DNA of 64,000 nt from assembly GCA_022836615.1 (NCBI GenBank), contig MU405242.1, positions 241,254 through 305,253 of the forward strand. Direction: 5' to 3'. Position 1 is the stretch's first letter. Each line of letters starts with the position of its first letter. The notes under the pieces were generated by a model. It saw only the letters and a list, made by a program, of their open reading frames with translations. It did not search any database and had not been told where the DNA came from. The position numbers were made by a program, and so were the translations under genes. This document shows, in pieces, positions 49,920-61,018 of the stretch. The DNA is from Annulohypoxylon bovei var. microspora. Taxonomy: Eukaryota; Ascomycota; Sordariomycetes; Xylariales; Hypoxylaceae.

Positions 49920-50084
49920 TAACGACGTGTAGGTAATACCTAAATTGCCTAGAACTCCGGTAAGAAAGATCACCAAGCACCTAGAAGTACAGTTTGTCCC
50001 CCATCTACTTAGACGAGGGCAACGTAATACCAAAAATGTCCTCACCCAACCTCAAAACTTTGGAAAGGGGGGGAGGTTGGCCTT

Positions 50085-51267
50085 CTACCCGAAGGTGAGG
50101 CGTCGATCCCCGCTGACGAGGTTGCCGACGGTGCTCTGCACGGCCTCGAAGCGCATGAAGGCGCAGCTCTCGCTCTCGAGGTGGTTCACTGCGCCGTCGG
50201 GGTTAGTAATACGGTCTGCTCAAAGACGCCTGTAAGGGATTTGGGGATGGGATATATGTATATCCCACTAACCCGGCCGTTTAGAACGGCCTTTTTGGGA
50301 TAAATGGTAGGTCCAAGTAGATGTCGCTAGGTAGGTAGGTATGCGAGAGAGACAAGGACACGCTTGGGGAGTAGATAGGTACTTACTGACGGCAGCCAGA
50401 GTCTTATACTCGCGGCCGCACCCGTTGCGGTTCGGGCAATGGTACAACGCCTGCTGATCTGCAAGCACACCATCACATTAGCTCTACGCGTTCTCTCTCC
50501 CATCAACACCAACACCAACACCAACACCAAGTCACAGCCACAGCACCCCCCGAATCGACTTACGGACAGGCGAGCCCAAGTGCTGGTTCAAGCCGGGCAG
50601 GCTGCGGAACTCGCGGCGGCACAGATAGCACTGCCAGGCCTCGCCGTTCCAGGACTTGGGGCCGGCCTCGTACGTCGGCGAGCCGTGCCAGCCGATCAGC
50701 TTCTTGGCCAGCAGGCCGTCCGGGTCCTTGGACGCCACCGCCTTGTACACGGCGTCGCGGTTCAGCGACGCGGCCCGCGGGCACCGGCCCCGCTCCAGGT
50801 GGTGCGCGAGCCCCGTCGCGGACGTGTGGCCCGTCTTGCAGAACGGGCACTTGAGGTTCGCGCCTCGGTGCGTGCGCGAGTTCAGGTGCTACGGGTGAGG
50901 GGGGGTTAGTTGGGGGGTGCTTTTGTTGGGATCTGCGTACTTTAGGTAGCTAGGTAGGTGGCTAATGGATCGTGCTGTGGCATGGGAAGTTGGTAGGTAG
51001 GTAGATAGATGGCGGGAGGTAGGCTTGGTAGGTATGTTCTGCTCTCACCATCTTGAGGTTGTTCGGGCTTTGAAACGGCCGTTTGCAGTCAGCGCAATAG
51101 TTATGCTCCTCGGCCTCGTGCTTTCGACGCTCCTCCTCGTTCGGGCAGAATGTATTGCACGAGCGGCATTCGAAGTCGAGAGCCTTATGTCCCCGGGCAG
51201 CAGCATGCTGGTCCCGCGACTGCCAGGTATCGAAGCGCCTGGGGCAGTCGCGGCAGTTCCAGGACAT
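50085..51267 (-). CDS. Multi-C2H2 zinc-finger protein
   Basis: Four exons (51267-51049, 50888-50564, 50458-50387, 50188-50085) give 239 residues with consistent frame. Fingers: Cys5/Cys8-His21/His27; Cys34/Cys37-His50/His55; Cys58/Cys61-His74/His80; a CPFC-type finger ending His/Cys after residue 87; WQCYLCRREF...LNQHLGSPVH; and a last one with C-x5-C...MNHLESESC. Spacing is irregular and TGEKP linkers are absent, which argues against a classic array of DNA-binding fingers and favours RNA- or protein-binding, as in many uncharacterised fungal C2H2 proteins. Three of the introns fall inside fingers, between the Cys pair and the last His. The third finger is completed only by the exon 1-2 junction. 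Exon 2 is much more GC-rich than exon 1. Function unknown. Confidence 0.85.
50504..50530. repeat. ACCAAC microsatellite inside an intron
   Basis: About four ACCAAC hexamers inside the second intron of the zinc-finger gene. Confidence 0.8.
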
Positions 51268-52612
51268 GGTGGTTTGCTGGTATCGGGACGGCCGGAAGTG
51301 GCGGAGAGACGGTTTAGGTAGGCGTGGATTGCTGCGGTGAGGATGGAGAGCTAGGGGATCTAATTTCAAGTAACAAAGCAAGCTTCACAAGTAGGTTTAG
51401 GACTTTCGCCTACGGAAAAAAGAAATAGGTCGAGTTGTAAGCACGGCGTCGCGTAAACGAAGAAGCAAAATGTTGGGATACTATCTCTCTGCTCAGCGGC
51501 CAGGGGTTATTAGGTACAGTGCACATCCCTGATACTGCCAGATTAGCTCTTCTCGGTTTGAGCGTTGACCAGTTGTTTCACCCAGCATTGCTACGTACTT
51601 GGCTATCACTAGCAAACGCCATGGCAATACAAAGCAACGACTACGTAGTCTCAGATTCTAGAGAATGAAAATCTAAAACTCTAAGTTCCTTAAATATCTT
51701 CATACTAATAAGGTAGGTATGTAATAATTGGAATCTAATATGTTGGTGCCTATGTATGTATGCACAAGCGGAATATCAGGTAGGTATTAGTACTAATACT
51801 CATGTCAAGGCGTATCTCGTTCCTATAAAACAGGGGTATGAAAGTTCCAAGTTCTCCCGACACCCAGAATGCCGGTATTGTATGTACATATTATTACATA
51901 ACCCTACTATGCATACGTATTCTCGCTCTAGTACGTCACTAATAGATTTCATCACTGATGGAAAGAGAACAGGAAACCCCTTACGTAATATCTACTAGAG
52001 ATTCTTATCTAGGTAGCTTGGGTTGAAGTGTTAGGTAGTGATATATCGCTTCACCAAGATAATAACACGGGATCCCATTCGCAAGTGCCGGCAACGATGA
52101 CGCCAACAAAATGCCAAATTGTGATTGAGGAAAAACCAGAAAAGAAACAGTGTGAAGGCTCGGGAGCGAGACCGGGGCCCTCAGATAGGTCGAAGAAAAC
52201 TATTACTCGATCGGGGAAAGTCGACAAATTTCCTCGGGATTTAGGACGTGCAGTGGGCGACAGGGAATAGCGTCGCAGTCGACGCGCGCGGGCGTGACAT
52301 CGAAGCCTGGGATTTCTCCTAACGCGCATGAACTGCCCGTCACCTGACCTCGAAGGATTGGGTTACCATTCCATTGGTGCTGGCTCGCTGCGACGTAGAT
52401 AAGCGCCGTCTTGCTACAGAGTAAGTACGATATCGAAGCGGTGAGACGGGTTTGATATAACGATGTGACGGAAAGAATAAAAAATCTTGGTCTCATTTGA
52501 CCTTTGCGATGACTCTGGTAGCCGCTGAAAAGAATAACATTTACATCATCAAACGCTGGGTATCTAAAACCAGGTGACCAACTCATGCTAAACATACGAT
52601 AGTTAGGTAGAA
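51268..52612. other. Intergenic region upstream of the zinc-finger gene
   Basis: The promoter side of the zinc-finger gene and the 3' flank of the RNA-end protein gene, about 1.3 kb. It is AT-leaning with GGTA-rich patches; no gene is recognised. Confidence 0.6.
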
Positions 52613-55600
52613 TCAACCCCTGGCCTGATGCCCAAGACTTGTAACCCCGCTGCCAAAAATCTCATCCCGCCTTTCCTCCTTGTCCCAAACGGTTGTCCCG
52701 TCGCTCTTCCGCTTGAAATATAGGATGCGATGCTCCGGTATGAATTCTTCGTGCGTTGTCTCCGACTTCCACAGGTCCACCGGCCTTTCCATCGCACCTG
52801 AGAAGCGATCTTCGTAGCCGACTATATAGTCGCCGCTATCTATGCCTTGGTCCCACCGTAGTCTATTTAGAACATTGCCAGCTGGTCGGAACTTCCCTTC
52901 GTATGCCGGCCTGATAGGTGGCTTGACAGCCGGCTCTTTCTTTGTCTGCGGCTCATTCAGCTCTTCTGCTTCCATAGATGCCCAAAATTTCGAATCTCCA
53001 ATATCATCAGCTTCGGCTTCAAGCGTATACTTTCCCCAGTCTCGGTCATCGAGCCGTAATTGTTTAACTTCCGATCCAGTGACTATTGTTATTCCCATCC
53101 AGTATGATTTGGGATCGAAGTGCTTTGGATCGCTCACGATCTGGTTTTCAAATTTATACAATACCGCTCGTATGCGCTCCAAGGCAGCTATCCCATCTTT
53201 CTTGTTAATTACCTTGCCTTGGGAGTTCTCCATTTTTAAGCCGACGAGATAATGCCCCTCATACTCTGTGGCCTCCTCGGGAGCGTCTTGATTTATAAAA
53301 CGTGCTGGCCAGATTCTAGGGCTCATTTCGGGTACTTGCTTGCTGAGATCTGTTCTTGATTAGTGCCGGGTCAAATTCGAAATGAGCCCTATAATAATAA
53401 ACTGACCTGCTAAAAGAGAGACACATCTTGATTCTAACCATTCCACGAAGCCATTTCCCTTCGCTAAAGACACACCCCAGAACCGAGGAGTGATCTTGAT
53501 ATATGCCTTGTAAGTGTTCAGAAATTCCGTCGCACCTGTATCCTCGCCGAGAAAATCTGGCCAGGTAATCACAAACCGTGATAATAGCGTCAGGGCTCTC
53601 TCGAACTCTTTAGAGATGACATGGACTGTAGGACCAGATGCGGCCTGCGCCGTATTCAGATTAGGACCGTAAAAGCCTAGGATCGACATTGGTTCTTGTG
53701 CAGTTCTCACGTATCTTAATGTCTTGTGGAACAAGCTATCAAAAACGATGTGTTCCTTCCAATTAAGGCCCGCGTAGTGAATGTAAAAAGCCGTTAAAAG
53801 CGTCGGGGCAGATACGGATCTACCACGGCACGACAATAGATTGTAGACTCGTGACAGCAATATCGATATTTGAATACCGCCGAGGTATCCAAATTTGGCG
53901 GCATAGATCCCACGTCGTTTCGCCCAGAACGTGATAAACCGGTGCGCTAACTTGAAGACGGCAAGATCTGGAACTGTCCGCTGAAGATGGCAAAGATCAC
54001 GCAGCGGTTTCAATTTCACCAGGACGCTTGATGGTAATTCAAAGATCGGGTCGGTTGGGGGTAATGTCAACGCGCGCGGCCATGTCTCGGCGATGGTAGT
54101 TGCTGAGCAGTATTGCAAATCCATCTTGATATGCCCTACCTCTAACTCGAGCACTGTGCCAAATTGCGTGTCTACACGTCGGAGAATCTTGACCCCCCTC
54201 GATGCAGCCTTAATAAGCCGTTGGATAGCTAAGGTGAAGAAAACATCCGAACTGATGGGTCCGATGCAGAGACAGTTAATATCTGACGTCGTTGTCCACA
54301 CCCCGAGTCCGTATGACCCAACGGGCACTATCACAAAAGTCGGCAGACCGCGGGCGCGGCTGTCCTCGTCTTGTAATACAATCTCCCTGAGTAAGTTTAG
54401 AGCTGTCTCCCTCATCGCAACATCAATTTCGGAAGGGAACTCAGGTTGGTTGGAAAGACAAGCTGCCAATCCAGACGCGTTCTCTATGGGCCAAGTTGGG
54501 TCCGTTCCTACTGCTGGAAGAGCTTGTTCGAGTTCAAGTGCTTGACCTGACACATTAGTAGAAAAGTCTAACGAACATCGGACTCCCCAGTGATCGCTGC
54601 CATATGAAAGTTGTTCATTAAACTCATAACCGGAGCTATCATTGTTAGTATCAGCGCCCAGACTAGACAGCAGCGCTCTTTTATCCTGGCCAAACATGCT
54701 GAAGCCTGTTACTGTAAAATCCATCCATCTGGTTAAGATCCTGTCGTGACGCTGAGGCCTCTTGTCGAGGCTTTCGGGAGCGCTATCTGCGGCAAGATCA
54801 TTCACCGTCGGATCGAAAGTAGCGCCCGCCTCACCCCCTAAGGCGTTGGTATCATGCTGGCTCCGGTCTAGTCCTGGTAAGCCACCATACCGAACACATG
54901 AAGAGACCCAAGTGTCTACCAGGCCTGCCTCGACAAGCATTTCTTCGAGCTCAAATAAAATACTCTGGCTACGTGAAGAGATGTCCTTCCTTCTGGCCGC
55001 TGTTTCGATGGTGTATGAGCTAGTGTGGATATTCAAGTCTCCAGCTAGTATCCAAGGATTCCAAGGGTGTTTATTGGAGAGATAATTGAGAACGGATACT
55101 AGTTCTTGCCTTTTTTTCTTGATGGAAATATTTGTTAAACCAGAGGTAAGATGGATGGCGGATAGAACGACTGGTATGAAGACTCCATTCTCCTGCTTTC
55201 CGATATTGTCAAATTGTACGATAACCGAACCCCTCTGACCGCTTGGGAGCAATAACAAATCCCAAGAAAACGGCCACTTGCTCAGCACAACAACATTAGT
55301 ATGGGCTGGCAAAGGCTCGACGTCGATTTGATCAGGAGGACCACTCGAAAAAAAAGGATAGTTTTCGCGAATGTCTCTATCCTTGCAAAGTCGCGATAGG
55401 AAGTCATCTGTGACTTCTTCGAGGACCAACACATCTGCCAGAGCTTGCTTATCTAAGATGTTCTGGATGATGATGGAGTATCGAGCCCGTGTTGGCGGAA
55501 CTCGGATTTCTGCTTGTATATTGTAACTCGCGATGGCTAAAGATTTCGTGGCCGCCTCTACTCCATCTGAAATGGAATCAATCTCTTGTTTTATCCATCT

Positions 55601-56371
55601 GTACTGGGCGGGAGAAAAAGTATACGGGAGACGAGTTAGTGGACAAGCTGCGGAAATGGTAATATGACTGCCATCCGTAGTATAGCCATCCATCTCGCCC
55701 TCATCCTCACCTTCTTCTTCGTCCTTGTAAAAGCCGATAGGATTCTCCACCCTTAATAGTGTTAAGGTCGAAAGGTCTATTTCTCCCCAAATTTTCATTT
55801 GACTGGAGAGGCCCTTGTTGATGCGGGATTCATCCTCGTCTCGTATCAGAATGTAGAGTTTGTTAATTTTCCAGTGAAGTGGACGCAGAAGGTTGAGCTT
55901 TTTTACCGTGTACTTGTTCATATAGTTGTTCCCTTCTTTACTTTTCCCAATAGTCATGTAGATACGGTCATCTACAGTCTGTTTTACTTGTAGAGAGTTC
56001 AAAATGAATTTCCTCAATTGTTTGAGCTCCGAGGTACGTCCTATATTTTTGTCGTGCCTGAAAAAGGTAGCGAGATTTGTCCCTTGGTTATAGAATATGC
56101 CTGTGGTCTGTAACCGCAACAATAGGTCGAAGCCAAGCTCATCAATCCCGCCGGCCTCCTGAAGCCGGGAGATAATTAACTCGGAAGCTTTCTGGAGAGA
56201 GTGTATTGGAACGAAGGGATACACAAGATTGATATGCGGTGGCCATTCCTTGTATGCCGGATCGTAGACCGATCTCAAGTGGTCTACGGCTGTCCATAGA
56301 TCCTTAGGTGGGATGATACACAGTGCTGTGTCATAGCAGTCGGTAGAAAGAGCTGGAACATTGGAAGCCAT
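52613..56371 (-). CDS. Four-module RNA-end protein: 2H - EEP nuclease - poly(A) polymerase - MJ1316 domain
   Basis: Two exons (56371-53407, 53349-52613; 57-nt intron) give 1,233 residues. Module 1 (about 14-200) resembles 2'-5' RNA ligase/2H phosphoesterases around PPHINLVYPF. Module 2 (about 278-602) is an endonuclease/exonuclease/phosphatase fold with its catalytic series visible: Asn284, Glu318/319, His407, Asp445-x-Asn447, and Ser592-Asp593-His594. Module 3 (about 640-1080) is a poly(A)-polymerase-type nucleotidyltransferase with GSYGLG (from 685), Asp697-Ile-Asn699 and Asp751, plus the PAP RNA-binding part after the intron (PRIWPARF, EGHYLVGLKM). Module 4 (about 1148-1203, LNRLRWDQGID to EHRILYFKRK) is the MJ1316 domain, a family proposed to recognise RNA cyclic-phosphate ends. 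The combination suggests processing or repair of RNA termini. The 2H HxT motifs are not seen and the transferase second Asp is Asn, so those modules may be inactive. Confidence 0.9.
53317..53391 (-). promoter_or_regulatory. 14-bp inverted repeat bridging intron and exon 2
   Basis: TAGGGCTCATTTCG at 53317-53330 (inside exon 2, covering the Glu-Met-Ser-Pro codons) is the exact reverse complement of CGAAATGAGCCCTA at 53378-53391 (5' half of the intron). In the pre-mRNA the arms would pair and leave a 47-nt loop containing the CTAAT branch site and the AG acceptor. A splicing-control hairpin is inferred. If the intron is retained, translation stops 15 codons in (at 53360) and the downstream modules are lost. 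Confidence 0.5.
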
Positions 56372-58184
56372 AGTGAACTTGTTCTAAGGATATGTACTAG
56401 GAGAATATTTGAATTAAAAAAAAGATGAGTTTAATGTGTATTATAATATCAGCGAAAGTCAGATGGCGAAATATGCCGAGGGACGCTGTTCAGGGCAAAT
56501 TATTGGAATCGACTAATTTCCTCGGGGGGTAAGTAAACAACGAATACAATGGACTGTGAATGAATAGCGAAGTAGGTAATTATATGCCGAATCGGAATAT
56601 GGTGATTATTTTGATAGAAGTATGGTTAAGAACTTAAGATGAAGTTATCCAATGCCTTATATGGTGCCACGGCTGTGCGTATAGTGTAGTACCTACCTGC
56701 TAGGTGGTGAGTTGCATCCCATGGTAACTGCATTCATTAGTAGCCGAGCTGCGCCACTATGAGTAACACCTGCAACGATCGAAGATGTGCCTGAACTTAG
56801 TATTTGCATGTGTCGGTACGGTGGCAGGGTGGGAAGTGCCTGTAAGTAAGCCTTCATTTTGTTTATTTGAGTCCTCCATTGGATGGATGATCGTAGGTTC
56901 GGCGTGAGTCAGCCTGAACCGCCCCTTTAGTGCACCATAAGCATCCCGACCCCGCTGAATATTAGTGGGCTTGGTCCAAACCCTTCTGAAGACATATTAG
57001 AGGTAGGTAGGTACTTAAGTATGTGTGCCTCTCAAATAGCACCGACTATAATTCTGTTGTCGGTTAAGAATTGATATACTACGTGGGTAGTAGAATGAAT
57101 TGACCCTACTAAGTAGAAAACAAGAGAATTGCCCAGGTGTTCCCCGTTATGGTTGTTAGGTGTCGGGTGTACCTACCGTGTGCACCTGGGTAGAATAGGT
57201 AGATCTGATGGCTGAGCTCAATACGAAGTACCTAGTGAGTGGAGATTAACATTGAAGCATCACTACCTTACTGCGTGTCTGAAATAGACATAGAGGTATC
57301 GCGTTGCGAAGATCTAGTAGAAATGGTTCATATAATATCGTTGCGTATTGATTGATTGTGTCTTGCGAATGCCCCTTCAAGTTTTATTGTTGTTCTTTTT
57401 AAAGACTTTCCACCCCGGTCTAAAAGGCGAAAGACGGGTTGACCCGTGCTGTGGTGGGGGGACTGCGGGGCTGTATAACCCCAGCCACCCGGTCGATCAA
57501 ATACTATGTAAGGGTATCCTGACCTTTTTCCCCGCTAAGGTGAACTATCAACCTTAAAACTTAAATCGTTTCGCCATTTTAGACCTATCACAGTATTGCA
57601 ACCACCCCTATTTGGGAATTGCCAATTGCCAATATTTCAGCTCCGAAGAGCGTCAACTTGTCGACTTGCCAGGGGTCGCCACGTGTGCGGAGAGTGCTTT
57701 TTCTGGAAGCCGTCCTATTTGGCTTCTAGAATAAATCTAAAGTCGGAAACTTGTATGGATAATTCTGTTATAGTGACGATGCTGTGTATCATCCGGCACT
57801 TTGCCATGTGCTTCTCCTCCTCGCACCGCTATATTTGGCCGGCTAAGCAGAGTGGCTGAATGGTAGCGACACCTCCCGATATTAAATCTCGAGCCCTGAT
57901 CTTCTCTATGCTTCATTCCGTTGATAACCTAATATTTTCCACCTATCTGGAGGGATAGTCCGAACTCCGACCCATTCAAGTTTCACAAGGATGAATACGG
58001 TCCGACCCTCCCGCTATCCCACTTCTCGAAACGGAGGAGTATGCCATCACTTCCGGTGACATAATGCTTGAGGGCTTGAGGGGTCGAATAAAATCTATAA
58101 GAATGATGTATAGGTAAAGACCGACATATCTCGAAGTCCATAGGCATCGTGCTACAGACTCCCTTTAGCTGTTAGGCTGCTAGT
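56372..58184. other. 1.8-kb divergent intergenic region
   Basis: Lies between the minus-strand RNA-end gene and the plus-strand rhodopsin-domain gene, so it contains both promoters. Includes GGTA-rich patches and, at 57853-57863, a tRNA A-box-like TGGCTGAATGG without a good B box. No coding gene is seen. Confidence 0.6.
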
Positions 58185-59689
58185 ATGGGTTCATCCGCCG
58201 TCTCCCCAGAACCAGTTCATGACGACAAAGCTAATGTACTTATCGCTGTAGTATGTACTGTCTGCGCCGTGGCTACAACTGCAGTGGGACTTCGTTTATA
58301 TACTCGGACATGTATACTTAAGCAACTAGGAGTCGATGATTATTTGATATTCATTGCATGGGTTAGTCGCTAATGGCCATTTCTAACATATCAAAAGCTA
58401 ACTATACCCCTATCTTAAGGCCTTTGCTCTGGCAACAGGGGTTTCTCAATCTATGAGTAAGTAGCTCATAACTACTCCTAATGTATAGCGAGCAACTTCT
58501 CATTGGTACCTTATAGATACACGCAATGGGCTGGGTAAGCATGTCTGGGACCTAGAAGACGCTGTTGAGCTCGAGCATTACCTGAAGGTTTGCTATCTTG
58601 TCCTCCCCCTAAAGGAATATTTAGTATTAACAACTATGTGTACTAGGAGTTCTATGTCTCGATTGCACTCTATAATACCGGACTCATGTTCGTCAAGCTG
58701 GCTTTCTTGACGCAATACTACCGGGTGTTCTCCCTCAAAAATATGCGCATGACCTTCATTGCTGCCATGATCATAATTGGCTGTTGGTCCTTGTCTCAAG
58801 TTATTGTAGGAATATTCACCTGCAACCCAGTTGATGGCTTCTGGGAGAAATCGTCGGATTCTAAGTGTATATCCAACTATCCCCAATGGTACATCAACGC
58901 AGCGGGAAACATAACGACGGACATCGTAATATTCGTGTTACCACTGCCAGTGCTCAGGCATCTACATATGCCTCGAGCTCAGAGGCTTGTTCTTATCGGC
59001 ATTTTCAGCCTCGGACTTTTGTGAGTTTCATGACAAATAAATGTCTGGGAAGCGTTGAGCTAATCTGATCAAGCACCTGCGCCATTTCTGTCATCCGCGT
59101 CAAGTTTCTCAAGCTAGGGGGCGACTTCTCATACGAAAATGTCGAGGGATCGAGTTGGTCTATTGCTGAACTTTGCTCGGGCGTCACTTGTGCATGCTTA
59201 CCTACACTGCGGCCTCTTGTCTCTAAATGGGTACCTTCCTTCTCGGATTGCCTCCACAAGCCAGTGATGAGCTACAGGAGACACTCTGACTCCCTTAAAA
59301 CTGCTATGCAGAGAGCAAGTCGACATATACGTCTCAGCTCCGACGCAAGCAACATGTTACGCGATGCAAAGAGTAAAGAGAAGCTCTTCTACCACGTTGA
59401 CATAGAGGCACGGGCAAGTGACAGCGCGGATGGCTCGGATGGGTCGGATGGCCTCGCAGATATTATGGAGCACCGGGGAAGCTTGACGAGTCACGAGGGA
59501 AATTCGCCAACCCCGCCAGCGCGTGCTCATGTAGCGTCTCATAAACCGATGGCCTACTATAACTGGATGAAATCGTCTGTCACTACGGAGATCAGCACGG
59601 ATAGTAACAGCAAGAAGCGTGGTTCTGACCAAAATCTCTCTGCAACTGTCATCCAGGTCCAGCGCGATGTTGTAATGCACAAAATATAG
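58185..59689 (+). CDS. Fungal rhodopsin-domain integral membrane protein (seven helices)
   Basis: Five exons (58185-58361, 58420-58456, 58517-58587, 58647-59020, 59074-59689) give 424 residues. The pattern matches the fungal rhodopsin-domain/SAT4-like family: a first helix VLIAVVCTVCAVATTAVGLRLYTR, the VDDYLIFIAW signature, RNGLGKHVWDL, a helix ending KLAFLTQYYRVF, GIFTCNPVDGFW, the Cys-containing loop KCISNYPQWYINAAGN, TTDIVIFVLPLPVL, and a last helix ending CAISVIRV. The C-terminal roughly 150 residues are cytoplasmic, Ser/Asp-rich and disordered. No CFEM domain precedes it. Members are plasma-membrane proteins of mostly unknown function; some act as Pth11-like sensors. The first intron donor (GTTAGT) and the third (GTTTGC) are weak but keep frame. 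Confidence 0.9.
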
Positions 59690-59848
59690 TTGCATTTCGA
59701 GTTAATACAATAAGATAAAATATGCCCCCGCTGGCTTTTGTTACATTTTAACCCCCAGTAAAGTGTTAGGTAACTATCAATTACTTAGGTATGCAATGAT
59801 CCGTACGCCTATTTACTCTTACACCGTGCTAAAAATAACCATACCATT
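59690..59848. other. Short convergent gap (159 bp)
   Basis: Only 159 bp separate the stop codons of two convergent genes, so their 3' untranslated regions very likely overlap as antisense transcripts. Confidence 0.6.
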
Positions 59849-61018
59849 TCACATCTCTGAGGGAGGTCTCATACACCTGTCATGAAATAGGGCTTCACAC
59901 CGAGCGCTCTTCACTATATTCCCCGTCGCTCCCATATTGTCCTCAAAATGAGTGTCGTCGCTCGTTTGGCCCTGCCCGTCCCCAACATGTACATCACTAA
60001 CATATCCCGAATCCCACGGAGGCTCGTAGTGGTTGAATAACTGAGGGTTGACGACAACACATTTGAGTTTCTGATCCCTACAATACCCGGACAACGCAAC
60101 GTCGTAGGCCTCATCACCCCCTTTCGACAATAGAGGCAGCATTTTGCGCGCGCCCTTCTTCGTAACACCGAACCCGAAAGTACAGACGGTCAAGACAGAT
60201 GACTGGATCTGACGATGCCCATCCATCAGCTTCTCCCTCAAAAAGCGCTTTGACCATCCGGAGTACAGGTCGTTCTCGCAGCGGGAATCGTCGGCATAGA
60301 CCCGAGGCTCGGCCATATCATCTGTGATGATAGAACCGCAGTGGCCGAGCCACAAGACATCCCAGTTATTTCCGAAAGGTGTAGGGTCCTCTTCTTCGAC
60401 GCCAGTGTAGGCTCGAACGTTATCGGAAACTAGGCGCATCTCTGTCTTGATTCGGACATCCCAGTCGACATCGTCTTCCACGATCAAGGCGGTCTCTAGA
60501 TCTGAAGCTATGACATACTTCAGAAGATCGAGGTGTGAAAGCCATGCTCTAGCTGAGCCGTACGCCAGTCCCTTAGCCCCCCTATCCGCGCCAATATTCT
60601 GAAAGGCCTTTATCAGGTCATCGGAGTTTTGCCCCTGAGGTGGAACGGTAAACTCCAGGTCTGTTAACTTAGCGGCTGCTTCCAGGCCCCGGGTCCGCCA
60701 ACTCGGCTTCGTCGACAGTGCTAATATCTTTTGAAACTACATTGAGGTTAATAGGCAAAATAGCACGAATAGGGTCACGGAGAGGGTCGATGCGGGGTGG
60801 CCCAAAAGACAACCACTTACCCCGAGCGTAGAGTTCGCCGCAATTTCTCGTGGAGAAGAGCTGGATTGACTAGCAAAACTTTTGTGCTTCTGCCATTGTG
60901 TATAAACGTTGTCTCGACTGTGCCATAGTCCCAGGACTAAGACGAAGACTATTAGGGCTATGATAGCACTCCTGCTACGTTGAAAGGTTCCAGAGCCTGG
61001 CCAACTAGGCCGTAACAT
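59849..61018 (-). CDS. GT25 family glycosyltransferase, type II membrane protein
   Basis: Two exons (61018-60821, 60736-59849) give 361 residues. A short basic N-terminus is followed by a signal anchor (about 17-33, SAIIALIVFVLVLGLW), as in Golgi type II transferases. The catalytic domain starts after the intron with FQKILALSTKPSWRTRGLEAAAKL, carries KGLAYGSARAWLSHLDLLKYV, and the acidic triplet VEDDVDWD (about 152-159) expected to bind the metal and nucleotide sugar in this family. A later NNWDVLWLGHCG and FGFGVTKKGARKML fit fungal GT25 proteins. Family members transfer galactose or glucose units in other organisms; the acceptor here is unknown. The start at 61018 was chosen because it gives the anchor directly; frames further upstream lack homology-like features. 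Confidence 0.86.

Larger units (their letters stand above)
48860..50084. other. Intergenic region, zinc-finger gene to FAH gene
   Basis: The upstream region of the FAH-family gene and 3' flank of the zinc-finger gene (both minus). It contains a doubled CCTAGG palindrome (about 49825-49850) and a 23-nt A run (49897-49919). No gene is seen. Confidence 0.6.

Noticed and set aside
52842..53252. 136-codon plus-strand frame inside the RNA-end gene
   Set aside because: Antisense shadow of a well-supported exon.
57853..57910. TGGCTGAATGG A-box-like sequence with a degenerate CTCGAGCCC downstream
   Set aside because: No T-arm or anticodon stem forms and acceptor strands pair only partly; too weak to list as a tRNA relic.
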